Shown here: piece after piece, positions 1 to 8,518 of the stretch | Numbering within the stretch: position 1 is the first letter of the stretch | How the letters are laid out: each line of letters begins with the position of its first letter | DNA from: Pseudolysobacter sp964466115 | GTDB lineage: Bacteria > Pseudomonadota > Gammaproteobacteria > Xanthomonadales > Rhodanobacteraceae | Length of the DNA stretch: 64,000 bases | Direction: 5' to 3' | Assembly: GCA_964466115.1 (NCBI GenBank) | Contig: CAYXMH010000001.1 | Coordinates: 124,001 to 188,000, forward strand | Position numbers and translations under genes: made by a program | Notes under the pieces: model-generated | Databases searched by the model: none | Told to the model about the DNA's origin: nothing | What the model saw: the letters and a program-made list of their open reading frames with translations, nothing else

Positions 1-39
1 AATGCCCATACCCGTAATTACGACACGTCGCTTGGTCAT
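1..39 (-). CDS. fabF: Beta-ketoacyl-ACP synthase II, N-terminus only (runs off the left edge)
   Basis: Reading leftwards from ATG at 39, the 13 codons in the window give MTKRRVVITGMGI, the typical opening of KAS II (FabF). That enzyme condenses malonyl-ACP with acyl-ACP in fatty acid elongation. It lies directly downstream of acpP on the same strand, the usual acpP-fabF order. The catalytic Cys-His-His residues lie outside the window, so identification rests on the N-terminus and on synteny. Confidence 0.85.
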   Translation of the reverse strand, partial: MTKRRVVITGMGI

Positions 40-102
40 ACGTTTTAAATTTTCCGTTCGAACTGTGCGTTGATGCAACGCGACTAAAGCCAAAAACGCA
101 AA

Positions 103-120
103 CTGCGCCCAAAGGCGCAG
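103..120 (-). terminator. GC hairpin between acpP and fabF
   Basis: Seven-base arms CTGCGCC and GGCGCAG flank a 4-base loop. On the minus strand they are followed by an interrupted T-rich stretch (TTTGCGTTTTT). It lies 27 bases past the acpP stop, so it could be a weak terminator or attenuator that lowers fabF expression relative to acpP. The broken T run argues against a strong terminator. Confidence 0.4.
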
Positions 121-147
121 CCGCGTTCATTGTATTGACAGTGCGCT

Positions 148-387
148 TTAGGCTTTCACGTGCGATTTAACGTAATCAATCGCCTGCTGCACGCTGGTGA
201 TTTTTTCGGCCTCTTCATCCGGAATCTCGCACTCGAACTCTTCTTCCAGGGCCATCACCAGCTCTACCGTATCGAGCGAATCGGCGCCAAGATCATCAAC
301 AAACGACGCGTTCGGAGTCACTTCATCCTCTTTCACGCCCAATTGTTCGACGACGATCTTCTTAACGCGCTCTTCAATGCTGCTCAT
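148..387 (-). CDS. acpP: Acyl carrier protein
   Basis: A 79-residue acidic protein that carries growing acyl chains on a phosphopantetheine arm in fatty acid synthesis in the cytosol. The attachment motif GADSLDTVEL is present and the length matches AcpP. It is followed by fabF (108-base gap) and preceded by fabG (228-base gap), the standard fab order. A GGAGG motif lies about 11 bases before the ATG. The long leader upstream probably holds its own promoter, as acpP is generally expressed far above its neighbours. Identification is secure. Confidence 0.97.
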   Translation of the reverse strand: MSSIEERVKKIVVEQLGVKEDEVTPNASFVDDLGADSLDTVELVMALEEEFECEIPDEEAEKITSVQQAIDYVKSHVKA

Positions 388-615
388 GTGTGCGACTACC
401 TCCGAGGGGGAAACAATTCAATATCAAAAGCGCGCGAATTGTAGAGGAACCCGCACCTTACCGCCACCGCCATCATCAATTTCAGTGGCGTGAGGTTTGT
501 GGGTAATCGAGTTTTGCTATCACCCGCACGCAATTCGTCTGCTAACTATTTCTACAAAAACCAGCCAACTATCTGAATAATAAAAACTATTACCAGCCGT
601 TTATCGCGCGGCCGT

Positions 616-1359
616 TTAAGCCATGTACATGCCACCGTTGACGTGCAACGTTTCACCGGTGATGTAGGCCGCGGCAGGAGACGCCAAAAAACCCACCGCT
701 TTGGCAATATCGGTCGGTTGACCAAAATGCCCCAGCGCAATTCCGGCCAGCATTGCGTTGCGGCTCTCATCCGGCAAGGCCTTGGTCATATCGGTTTCAA
801 TAAATCCGGGGGCGATCACATTCACGGTAATCCCGCGGCTGCCAATCTCGCGCGCCAACGATTTGGAAAACGCAATGATTCCCGCTTTGGCGGCAGCGTA
901 GTTCGCCTGGCCGGGATTCCCGGTTAAGCCAATAACGGACGCGATATTGATGATGCGGCCTTTGCGCGCCTTCATCATGGTGCGCATTACCGCCTTGGAC
1001 AAACGATACACCGATGTGAGGTTGGTATTGATCACCGCCTGCCAATCGTCCTCGCGCATGCGCATGAGCAACTGATCGCGGGTGATCCCCGCGTTGTTCA
1101 CCAAAATATCCAAACGACCAAATTGCTTTATAACCTGTTCAACAACGGTCTCGACGGCGTCCGCATCCGTCACATCGAGGCTTAACCCCATCCCCTTGTG
1201 CGCGGCCAGGGTTGCGGTAATGGCCGCAGCACCAGCCTGCGTCGTGGCCGTTCCGATCACGACCGCCCCTAAGCTTGCTAACTCTTGCGCAATCGCCGCG
1301 CCAATACCGCGGCTGGCGCCGGTTACCAATGCCACCTCACCTTGCAATACAGCGCTCAT
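616..1359 (-). CDS. fabG: 3-oxoacyl-ACP reductase
   Basis: A 247-residue short-chain dehydrogenase that reduces 3-oxoacyl-ACP with NADPH in the fatty acid cycle. Visible motifs are the nucleotide-binding TGASRGIG near residue 14, NNAG, the catalytic Ser, the YAAAK Tyr-Lys pair and the C-terminal HVNGGMYM typical of FabG. Its ATG directly follows the fabD TAA stop with no gap, so the two are translationally linked. Placement between fabD and acpP makes FabG the clear call among SDR enzymes. Confidence 0.97.
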   Translation of the reverse strand: MSAVLQGEVALVTGASRGIGAAIAQELASLGAVVIGTATTQAGAAAITATLAAHKGMGLSLDVTDADAVETVVEQVIKQFGRLDILVNNAGITRDQLLMRMREDDWQAVINTNLTSVYRLSKAVMRTMMKARKGRIINIASVIGLTGNPGQANYAAAKAGIIAFSKSLAREIGSRGITVNVIAPGFIETDMTKALPDESRNAMLAGIALGHFGQPTDIAKAVGFLASPAAAYITGETLHVNGGMYMA

Positions 1360-2346
1360 TTATCCTCCCGATTGCTCACCACGCCAATCCGCCAACGCCT
1401 GCTGCAGATCCGAAGGTGTGCCGATGGCGCGAGTATCTAGGGTTTTATCAATGCGTTTAACCAACCCATTTAGCACCTTGCCCGGGCCACATTCCGCAAC
1501 CTGTTTGGTGCCACCGGCCACTAACGCCTGAATGCATTCCGTCCAACGAACCGGTAAAAATAATTGCCGCACTAAGGCCTGTTGGATTTGTTCGATTGTG
1601 CTGTAAGAAAGCGCTTGAGCATTTTGAATTACCGGAATTTTTGGCAATGCCCACGCGCACTGTGACAACGGTCCTGCCAACTTTTCGGCTGCGGTTTTCA
1701 TCAGCGCACAGTGGGACGGAACGCTTACCGCCAGTTTCACCGCTTTGCGCACACCTTGCTCGGCCAGGCGAGCCAAGGCGCGATCGACGGCGCCCGTGTG
1801 CCCGGCGATAACGGTCTGCCCCGGAGAGTTGTAATTGGCGGGCGCCACTACCTCACCTTGCGCCACCTCGCTGCAGACTTGATCAATCAAGGCATCGTCC
1901 GCACCAAGCACCGCGGCCATCGCTCCAACCCCGCTCGGAACGGCCGCCTGCATCAAACGCCCCCGTTCGGCGACTAGGCGCGCCGCATCGGCAAGCGTCA
2001 ATGCTTGCGCACACACTAAAGCCGTATATTCACCCAGACTGTGGCCAGCCAGTTGCGCTGGCAATGGCCCATTCTGAGCTTGCCAAACGCGCCAGACCGC
2101 TACACCAGCCGCCAGCAAGGCCGGTTGCGTGATTTCGGTGCGGTTGAGCAGCTCTTCCGGGCCGTTTTGGCTGATGGTCCAAAGATCTTGGCCAACACTG
2201 GCGGAGGCTTCGTCAAAGGTTTGTTTAACCTCGGGGAACGAAGCCGCGAGCTCAGCCAGCATGCCGATGGATTGGGAGCCTTGGCCGGGGAAGACGAAAG
2301 CTAGGCTTGAGACCAATGGTTTAGAGCTAAGATGAATTTCCTGCAT
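1360..2346 (-). CDS. fabD: Malonyl-CoA:ACP transacylase
   Basis: Transfers malonyl groups from CoA to ACP, supplying extender units for fatty acid synthesis. The N-terminal FVFPGQGSQ, the nucleophile motif GHSLGEY and the later VPSHC and GPGKVL segments are all typical of FabD. The chosen start is the ATG at 2346, giving 328 residues. A TTG nine bases further upstream already lies in the repeat unit that fills the fabH-fabD gap. No clear ribosome binding site is visible, which may reflect insertion of the repeats next to the start. It is followed without a gap by fabG. Confidence 0.95.
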   Translation of the reverse strand: MQEIHLSSKPLVSSLAFVFPGQGSQSIGMLAELAASFPEVKQTFDEASASVGQDLWTISQNGPEELLNRTEITQPALLAAGVAVWRVWQAQNGPLPAQLAGHSLGEYTALVCAQALTLADAARLVAERGRLMQAAVPSGVGAMAAVLGADDALIDQVCSEVAQGEVVAPANYNSPGQTVIAGHTGAVDRALARLAEQGVRKAVKLAVSVPSHCALMKTAAEKLAGPLSQCAWALPKIPVIQNAQALSYSTIEQIQQALVRQLFLPVRWTECIQALVAGGTKQVAECGPGKVLNGLVKRIDKTLDTRAIGTPSDLQQALADWRGEQSGG

Positions 2347-2572
2347 GATGTTCAAAATAGAAAGTCAGGTTTTCCGTTCGCCCTGAGCTTGTCGAAGGGT
2401 GAACGAGCGAGGCAACATGCTTCGACAAGCTCAGCATGAACGGGCGTTCTTAAAATCGGCTTTCTTAAAGATGTTCAAAATAGAGACTCATGTTTTCCGT
2501 TCGCCCTGAGCTTGTCGAAGGGTGAACGCGCGACGCATGATGCTTCGACAAGCTCAGCATGAACGGGCTTTA
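2347..2572. repeat. Tandem pair of about 123-bp units, each with a palindromic REP-like hairpin
   Basis: Two direct copies start with the same 14 bases at 2347 and 2470. Each holds the palindrome CCGTTCGCCCTGAGCTTGTC...GACAAGCTCAGCATGAACGG, at 2374-2443 and 2497-2567. The arms of each copy pair over roughly 20 bases with a short mismatch. The same element recurs at 40073-40105, 40151-40187 and 42580-42649. The array fills the fabH-fabD gap, so it is transcribed and should fold into two stable hairpins in the operon mRNA. Confidence 0.85.
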
Positions 2573-3556
2573 TCAATACCGAATCAACGCCGACCCCCAA
2601 GTAAAGCCACCACCAAATGCTTCCAACAACAGCAGCTGACCGCGCTGAACCTTACCGGCACGCACTGCATAATCCAGCGCCAACGGCACCGATCCTGAAG
2701 ACGTATTGCCGTGCTTATCCACCGTCACAATCACGCGATCCATCGACATATCGAGCCGTTTCGCCGTCGCCTCAATAATGCGCAAATTCGCTTGGTGCGG
2801 GATTAGCCAATCCAGATCGTGCTTATCCAGCTGATTGGCGGCCAATGTTTCTTCCACCACGCGGTCTAAGGTCTTTACCGCTACTTTAAATACGTCGCTG
2901 CCACTCATCAGCACGCGCACGCCGTGGTTTTTTTCGTCCTTAAACCCAGACGAGACACCCACCGGATTCCATAACAGATCTTTATAGGCACCATCGGCAT
3001 GCAAATGCGTGGAGAGGATTCCGGGTTCATCCGTCGCCTTTAGCACCACCGCACCCGCACCATCGCCAAACAATACGCAGGTGCCCCGATCCGTCCAGTC
3101 GAGCATACGCGATAGCGTTTCCGCGCCAACCACCAGCGCCGTTTTAACTGTGCCCGAGCGGATAAATTTGTCCGCAATACCCAAGGCGTACATAAAACCA
3201 GAACACGCCGCATTAACATCAAATGCGGTGCATCCATTCGCACCTAATCGATGCTGTAGCAGACAAGCGGTTGATGGGAAAATCAGATCCGGAGTGGTCG
3301 TGCCTAGGATGATTAAATCAAGATCTTTAGCCGCGACCCCAGCGCTCTCAAGCGCTGCAAGCGCCGCCTGGTAGGCTAGATCACCGGTGGTTTGCCCATC
3401 TGCGGCAATATGCCGCTGGCGAATCCCGGTGCGCGCGGCAATCCACTCGTCGCTAGTATCAACCAGCTTCTCCAATTCAGCATTCGTCAGAATGCGTTGC
3501 GGCAGATAGCTGCCCGTGCCGGCAATGCGCGAGTAAATCAGAGTGGTATCCCCCAA
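2573..3556 (-). CDS. fabH: 3-oxoacyl-ACP synthase III
   Basis: Starts fatty acid synthesis by condensing acetyl-CoA (or another short acyl-CoA) with malonyl-ACP. Visible motifs are GTGSYLP at the N-terminus, the catalytic Cys in NAACSGF, the His in LIPHQAN, and NTSSGS. The start is unusual. The conserved region begins at IYSRIAGTGSYLP, yet no ATG is available. The only listed start is TTG at 3556. A GGGGGA just inside it would instead suit the CTG or ATT codon a few residues later. It lies downstream of rpmF with only 112 bases between, so plsX is absent from its usual place. Confidence 0.95.
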   Translation of the reverse strand: MGDTTLIYSRIAGTGSYLPQRILTNAELEKLVDTSDEWIAARTGIRQRHIAADGQTTGDLAYQAALAALESAGVAAKDLDLIILGTTTPDLIFPSTACLLQHRLGANGCTAFDVNAACSGFMYALGIADKFIRSGTVKTALVVGAETLSRMLDWTDRGTCVLFGDGAGAVVLKATDEPGILSTHLHADGAYKDLLWNPVGVSSGFKDEKNHGVRVLMSGSDVFKVAVKTLDRVVEETLAANQLDKHDLDWLIPHQANLRIIEATAKRLDMSMDRVIVTVDKHGNTSSGSVPLALDYAVRAGKVQRGQLLLLEAFGGGFTWGSALIRY

Positions 3557-3668
3557 AAACTTAAAGAGCGCTCACGACAGCGATATTCGGATGCGGGATG
3601 CAGCCGTGACGAATCCATCGCCAGCCAAAAACGAATCTATGCTCACTGTATGAGCATAGAGCCCAAGC

Positions 3669-3863
3669 TTAATCTTCGTTCGGTATGCTGGTTTTCGTGT
3701 CGATGACTTTGCGGCCACGGTAGTAGCCGTCTTTGGTGATGTTGTGGCGCAGGTGCATTTCGCCCGAGGTTTTATCGGTGGAAAGCTGCTGCGGGTTTAA
3801 CGCATCGTGCGCACGGCGCATACCGCGGCGCGACGGGGATTTACGACTTTTTGCGACTGCCAT
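3669..3863 (-). CDS. rpmF: 50S ribosomal protein L32
   Basis: A 64-residue basic protein of the large ribosomal subunit. The opening MAVAKSRKSPSRRGMRRAHD is diagnostic of L32. It lies 23 bases downstream of the DUF177 gene, the classical yceD-rpmF pair, and ahead of fabH. The four-cysteine zinc motif found in some L32 proteins is not present, so this is the zinc-free form. Confidence 0.97.
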   Translation of the reverse strand: MAVAKSRKSPSRRGMRRAHDALNPQQLSTDKTSGEMHLRHNITKDGYYRGRKVIDTKTSIPNED

Positions 3864-3886
3864 GATCTATCTCCAAAACTCAATAG

Positions 3887-4414
3887 CTAAAAACCTGAAA
3901 CATCAGGTTTTTTCAATTTTTCCAATTCCGCGAATGGGTTCGGATGCGAAGTTACCTCAGCATCTTCCTCCATCGTGGTCCAAACCGTTTCCGACTCGCC
4001 CTGCGCCGGTTTCATCGGCACCACGGGCAACGCCAGAATCAACTCATCTTCGATCACATCGGCAAGCCGCAACTGGCCATCGCGGGTCAACAATGGCTCG
4101 TAGCCAGGCGGTAACCCGGCTTCTTCTTGCTCCTCGGTAATCAACCCAAGGTGTGTATCGATAACGACCGGCAGCTCAAACGCTTCTAACGAGCGCTGGC
4201 AAACCAACGTCAGGCACGTTTGCGCACGCACCCAGACATAGGCTATACCGAGCTCATCCCTGCCGAACTCCAAATTATAGGCCACTTCGGCTTCCGTTGC
4301 AGCCAAACTTAACGCCAAACGCCGCAACCTGGCTTGAGGGATGCTTCCTTGGAAGGAACGCCGCGCAGTAACCATGCGCCAGGCATCAACAATTTCGGGT
4401 AGGGCCGTAGACAT
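3887..4414 (-). CDS. yceD: DUF177 family protein (YceD), large-subunit rRNA accumulation protein
   Basis: A 175-residue cytosolic protein of the YceD family, linked in other bacteria to 23S rRNA accumulation and nearly always upstream of rpmF, as here. Family signatures are YEPLLTRDGQLRLADVIEDE, ILALPVVP and the C-terminal NPFAELEKLKK. The central Cys pair of the family is only partly kept (one Cys in LTLVCQRSLE). The start is the ATG at 4414, which gives the usual family length. The frame stays open for 88 more codons upstream, but those run into the divergent gene and show no conserved content. Confidence 0.9.
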   Translation of the reverse strand: MSTALPEIVDAWRMVTARRSFQGSIPQARLRRLALSLAATEAEVAYNLEFGRDELGIAYVWVRAQTCLTLVCQRSLEAFELPVVIDTHLGLITEEQEEAGLPPGYEPLLTRDGQLRLADVIEDELILALPVVPMKPAQGESETVWTTMEEDAEVTSHPNPFAELEKLKKPDVSGF

Positions 4415-4519
4415 GGCGCGCGCGATGGTAGATGCGGCAGTGCACAAAGTCAATCGAGCGATTGTCGCCGGCCGCCGCATGATGCAGACTGCCAAGGTAT
4501 CGTTAGGAGCCATCATTTC

Positions 4520-4975
4520 GTGAATTTTGTTCTGGTTGGCCTTGCCATAGCATTGATTGCGTTGTTTATTTGGGTTTATGAACAGCAGCGCCACCGGCAT
4601 GCGCATGCGCTGCGCGAGCTCATCAATGGCGCTGATGAGCTGGAACGGCAACTGTTGGAATGCCGCAAACGCATGCATGAAATCAAAGGTCTATTGGCCG
4701 AATTACCCGAAGAGATGACCGCCGATGCCGATTCGGCGCTTAGTGCAGACGATAAAATAGACGAAGCCTTGCGCGATTTGCTGGCGCATCGATTATGGAT
4801 AAAACATAAGGCCCGCAGTGCCGGCCAAGATAAGCTCGACGACGCGGTCAAAGCCATGCGCCAATCCACTAGCGTGTTGCATAATCAGCTGCGGCGTTTG
4901 AATGAGATGACGGTGGAGCTTACTCAAGCCCGCGTTACTTCAAACTCACCTACCCGCTTAAGTCAGCCCCCCTAA
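4520..4975 (+). CDS. Single-span membrane protein with a coiled-coil tail, function unknown
   Basis: A 151-residue protein starting at GTG 4520, with an AGGAG motif about 11 bases upstream. Residues 1-19 are a hydrophobic membrane span. The remainder is charged and helical with heptad-like Leu spacing around residues 25-60 and 100-135, and it should face the cytosol or periplasm as a coiled coil. It is divergent from yceD and ends 17 bases before maf, so it probably shares a transcript with maf. I do not recognise the family. The composition is that of a structural or tethering protein. Confidence 0.7.
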   Translation: MNFVLVGLAIALIALFIWVYEQQRHRHAHALRELINGADELERQLLECRKRMHEIKGLLAELPEEMTADADSALSADDKIDEALRDLLAHRLWIKHKARSAGQDKLDDAVKAMRQSTSVLHNQLRRLNEMTVELTQARVTSNSPTRLSQPP

Positions 4976-4992
4976 AAAACATTCGAACTGCT

Positions 4993-5607
4993 ATGTCGGA
5001 ATCGACCACCGCACTTTGCGACATCGACCTGGTGCTGGCCTCAACTTCTTCCTACCGACGCTTGTTAGTGGAGCGGCTTACCCCGCGTGTGCGCCAATTC
5101 GCATCCAACGTCGATGAACAAGCCCTGCCCGATGAGATGCCGGCACAACTGGCCTCGCGGTTGGCCAAGGCCAAAGCGCAAGCCGTAGCGATCGACTGTC
5201 CCAACGCACTGGTCATTGGATCCGATCAAGTGGCGGTTTGCGCTGAACGTATCCTCGGCAAACCCGGCACGATCGAACGTGCGCATGAACAACTTCGGTT
5301 GTGTTCTGGGGAAACAGTGATTTTTTATACTGCGCTCTGCCTGATTGATACACGTCTTAATAGCAACCACGACTTGCATCAAGCCTGCGATACCACCCGC
5401 GTCGTATTTCGCAACTTGGCTGACAGCGAAATCCAAACGTATCTGGAACGCGAACAGCCCCTCGATTGCGCCGGCAGCTTCAAATGCGAAGGTTTGGGTA
5501 TCGCTTTGTTTGAACGCATCGAATCCGAAGACCCCACTGCATTGATTGGATTGCCGTTGATTGCCTTAAACCGACTGTTGCGTACGGCTAGCGTGCGCGC
5601 TTTGTAA
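4993..5607 (+). CDS. yceF: Maf-type nucleoside triphosphate pyrophosphatase, YceF subtype (7-methyl-GTP class)
   Basis: Maf proteins hydrolyse modified or non-canonical nucleoside triphosphates. The N-terminal LASTSSYRR is followed by VDEQ, the IGSDQV catalytic segment, GKPGTIERA, and DCAGSFKCEG with LIGLPLIAL. The CAGSFK and EGLGIALFE elements match YceF, which prefers 7-methyl-GTP, rather than YhdE, which acts on dTTP/UTP. The gene lies beside yceD-rpmF as yceF does in E. coli, though here it is divergent. Length (204 aa) is normal. Confidence 0.92.
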   Translation: MSESTTALCDIDLVLASTSSYRRLLVERLTPRVRQFASNVDEQALPDEMPAQLASRLAKAKAQAVAIDCPNALVIGSDQVAVCAERILGKPGTIERAHEQLRLCSGETVIFYTALCLIDTRLNSNHDLHQACDTTRVVFRNLADSEIQTYLEREQPLDCAGSFKCEGLGIALFERIESEDPTALIGLPLIALNRLLRTASVRAL

Positions 5608-5665
5608 GTTGGGGTGAGCTTGCGAACCCCAACCTCTGATGGTTCCCCGCGTTTTACGTACGCGC

Positions 5666-5801
5666 CCCTTCCCCCTTGATGGGGGAAGGCTGGGATGGGG
5701 GTGGATTCGGAGCGAAGCGATAATGCGCTCTGTAACGGGTGATATCGCAGCCACCCCCACCAGCGCGCTTGTGCGCGCTGACTCCCCCATCAAGGGGGAG
5801 T
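5666..5801. repeat. MITE-like inverted-repeat element of about 136 bp
   Basis: The left end CCCCTTCCCCCTTGATGGGG and the right end ACTCCCCCATCAAGGGGGAG form terminal inverted repeats, each itself palindromic. Inner arms GGGATGGGGGTGG and CCACCCCCACC pair as well, and a third palindrome (CAGCGCGCTTGTGCGCGCTG) lies at the right. No coding capacity is present. It sits in the gap between the convergent maf and glycosyltransferase genes. Confidence 0.7.
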
Positions 5802-5897
5802 GATTAAGAAACAGCGAAGATCCATGCTTATATGTTATCTATTTATCTTAATTTAAATGCTTTTTCCCAAGAAAACTCGGGGAAACCGCATACCAAC

Positions 5898-7502
5898 CTA
5901 CTGCGTCGATAATTCAGTACGACACGCCGATGCTGCTGCCAAATCTGGCTCCGCCATCAACGCAGTTTGATAAAACCGATACTGCTTGCGGCCATCGAAC
6001 AGATTCAGCCGATCAAGCAGTTTAAGCGGCGTAATGCGTTCGCAAACACGGTCCAACCAATTAGCGCGCTCCCTTTCTCGGCGTGCGGTCGGCTCGATCA
6101 CCAAAAGGATTTGCACCGGTTTTAACGCGCGCAATGCCGCCTCATCCCTCTGCCAAATCGCCAATTGCGCCGCGCGCCCGTGCTTGTGATTGAGCGGATG
6201 ATCCAAGCTGTACACGGGTCGTGATTCGGCCAACTCGAAATCCAAACCCGCCGCCAATTCAAAATTATCGGCAACCAAAGGATCGTTAGAGAACTGTGGA
6301 TTCGCCAACAAAACGCGAGCGGCGTTTGCGGCCTCACGGTTACCGACGAAATGCTCTGGAAACGCTTTCATCCGCGTTAGAACACCAAAGTTTTTTGCAT
6401 CAGCGGCTAACGCGAAATAACCCAGCATAAACAGTAGCCCACACCCAGCCGTAGATATCGCTAATACCACGATTGATTTTTGTAAAATTTGTTTTTTCCC
6501 ATATACAACACCCGACCACCAATCGCGCAGCACTGCTGGCATTACTAGCAACAACGGCAGATACCCAGGCAACGGCCAATGCACGCGAAAGCGCGTGTCA
6601 TCGGCGAAACAGCCGATAACAAAATAGCCCAACAGCGGCACCAGCGCTGCGCACGTAAGTAAGTCCCACGGCGCTCCTTCATGTGCTCGGTGCCAGCAAC
6701 GCATCGCCACAAGCAATAACAATGCATACATAAACGGCGTGTACACCAACGCCTGTTCCAATGGCTGCACAAACCCATCGACATGGAACGTCCACGGATG
6801 TCGATCAATCAACTGAAAACCAATGGCCGCCCAATCGTGAGTCGCGTTAAACCATACGATCGGCAGCAATCCGAGAACCGATAATCCCAATGCGACCCAC
6901 AGCCCAGACTGCCGCCACAAACCGCGTCCTCGCACGCAGCCGAGCAGAAAAACCAGTCCAGCCAATAGCAACATCGCCGCCCGATAATGGCTAAGCCACG
7001 CACCGGCTAATGCAAGCCCCAGCAAAGTCCAATCACGCCAGCGGTTATCGCTCGCCGCACGCTCGAATGCCAATAACGCCAGCATGGCAAAAAAAGTCAG
7101 CGGCACATCGGGCAATGCCAGCAATCCAAGACTGCCGAACAACGGCAGACTAAGCGTCAGCAATCCTGCGTACGCGCCATCGCGCGCTCCAAATAAACGC
7201 GAACCCATTCGCACAACCAACAACGGCAACGCTGCGCCCAACAGCAAAAATGGCACACGCAGCGCCAATTCGCTGTGACCAAACAGCGTTTCTCCGAAAC
7301 GAATCAATATCGCCGTGGCAGATGGCAAATCGCTGTAAGACCAATCCAGGTGACGGCTTTCCTGCCAATAAAACGCTTCATCGCTAAACAGGCCAAGTCG
7401 AGCCGCAATCACCACTTTTACACCGAGCAATAACGCCCATACCAGCCAAAACACCGCCTGGGGTGAAAACTTGACCAATACTCGCGTTGTCTTAAGCCAC
7501 AT
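5898..7502 (-). CDS. GT39-like (ArnT/PMT-type) polyprenyl-phosphate-sugar glycosyltransferase, integral membrane
   Basis: A 534-residue GT-C fold protein with an N-terminal span near residues 16-34, a catalytic loop beginning FSDEAFYW with its acidic residue, and YSDLPSATA after it. A further 9 or so hydrophobic spans reach to about residue 370, followed by a soluble C-terminal part of about 160 residues. Family members transfer a sugar from a lipid-phosphate donor to lipid A, protein or cell-surface lipid on the periplasmic face. The substrate cannot be told from sequence. It is monocistronic and divergent from the MoxR gene. Confidence 0.82.
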   Translation of the reverse strand: MWLKTTRVLVKFSPQAVFWLVWALLLGVKVVIAARLGLFSDEAFYWQESRHLDWSYSDLPSATAILIRFGETLFGHSELALRVPFLLLGAALPLLVVRMGSRLFGARDGAYAGLLTLSLPLFGSLGLLALPDVPLTFFAMLALLAFERAASDNRWRDWTLLGLALAGAWLSHYRAAMLLLAGLVFLLGCVRGRGLWRQSGLWVALGLSVLGLLPIVWFNATHDWAAIGFQLIDRHPWTFHVDGFVQPLEQALVYTPFMYALLLLVAMRCWHRAHEGAPWDLLTCAALVPLLGYFVIGCFADDTRFRVHWPLPGYLPLLLVMPAVLRDWWSGVVYGKKQILQKSIVVLAISTAGCGLLFMLGYFALAADAKNFGVLTRMKAFPEHFVGNREAANAARVLLANPQFSNDPLVADNFELAAGLDFELAESRPVYSLDHPLNHKHGRAAQLAIWQRDEAALRALKPVQILLVIEPTARRERERANWLDRVCERITPLKLLDRLNLFDGRKQYRFYQTALMAEPDLAAASACRTELSTQ

Positions 7503-7549
7503 CGTTACACTGCCCCTATAGGCTTCTTTTCTTAAATCAGGCGACCCTT

Positions 7550-8512
7550 ATGCTCAATCCAGGCATTGCATCTGACGTCCCACCCCCAGCATCTACGCTA
7601 CTGGTCGCACTCGATCAAGCATTAGCGCAGGTCAACAGCATTGTGCTTGGCAAAGCGCAGCAGGTGCGTCTTGCTTTCGCGTGTCTGCTCGCTGGCGGGC
7701 ATCTGTTGATTGAGGATGTGCCCGGGGTCGGCAAAACCACCTTAGCGCATGCACTGGCCGCAACGCTTGATTTAAGCTTTCAGCGCGTGCAATTCACCTC
7801 CGATCTGCTGCCCTCCGATATTATCGGATTGAGCGTCTACGAGCGCGAGCGCGGCGAGTTCAAGTTTCATCCCGGCCCCTTATTCGCACAATTGGTGTTG
7901 GCCGATGAAATCAATCGCGCCACGCCGAAAACCCAAAGCGCATTGCTGGAAGCCTTGGCCGAACAACAAGTGACGGTGGATCGGATTACCCATGCGCTAC
8001 CAACACCGTTTTTCGTCGTTGCGACGCAAAACCCGTTGGAGCTTGCCGGCACGTACCCGCTGCCGGATTCGCAGTTGGATCGCTTTATGCTGCGCATCAA
8101 TCTTCATTACCCCAGTCGTGAGGCAGAACGCGCGCTATTGATGGCGAGCGATCGGCGTAACTTGATTGGAACCGTAGCGCCTTGCATCAACACTCAGCAA
8201 ATTTTAGAACTGCGCAACTCAGTCACCACCGTCATCGCAAGCCCCGCCCTTTTGGATTACGTGCAAGCCTTACTCGCCGCCAGCCGCGAACACACCGAAA
8301 TTCGTCTTGGCTTATCGCCACGCTGCGGTTTGGCCCTGCTGAATGCCGCGCGCGCTTATGCGTTACTGGCAAAACGCAGCTACTGCCTGCCGGAGGATAT
8401 CCAAGCGGTTTTTGTTGCCACGGCCGCTCATCGGCTTATCCCAAGCAGCGCCAGCAATTTATCGCGCGATGCCTTGGCCAAGACGTTACTAGAACAAGTA
8501 CCGGTGCGATAA
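7550..8512 (+). CDS. MoxR-family AAA+ ATPase
   Basis: A 320-residue cytosolic AAA+ ATPase thought to act as a chaperone on a membrane-linked partner. Walker A PGVGKTT lies at residues 58-64, Walker B LVLADEIN with D119-E120, then TQSALLEALAEQQVTVD and the sensor region ATQNPLELAGTYPLP, all diagnostic of MoxR. It starts the MoxR / DUF58 / transglutaminase operon, with 6 bases before the next gene. This trio is widespread and is suggested to act in envelope assembly or proteolysis. Confidence 0.93.
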   Translation: MLNPGIASDVPPPASTLLVALDQALAQVNSIVLGKAQQVRLAFACLLAGGHLLIEDVPGVGKTTLAHALAATLDLSFQRVQFTSDLLPSDIIGLSVYERERGEFKFHPGPLFAQLVLADEINRATPKTQSALLEALAEQQVTVDRITHALPTPFFVVATQNPLELAGTYPLPDSQLDRFMLRINLHYPSREAERALLMASDRRNLIGTVAPCINTQQILELRNSVTTVIASPALLDYVQALLAASREHTEIRLGLSPRCGLALLNAARAYALLAKRSYCLPEDIQAVFVATAAHRLIPSSASNLSRDALAKTLLEQVPVR

Positions 8513-8518
8513 AACCGC

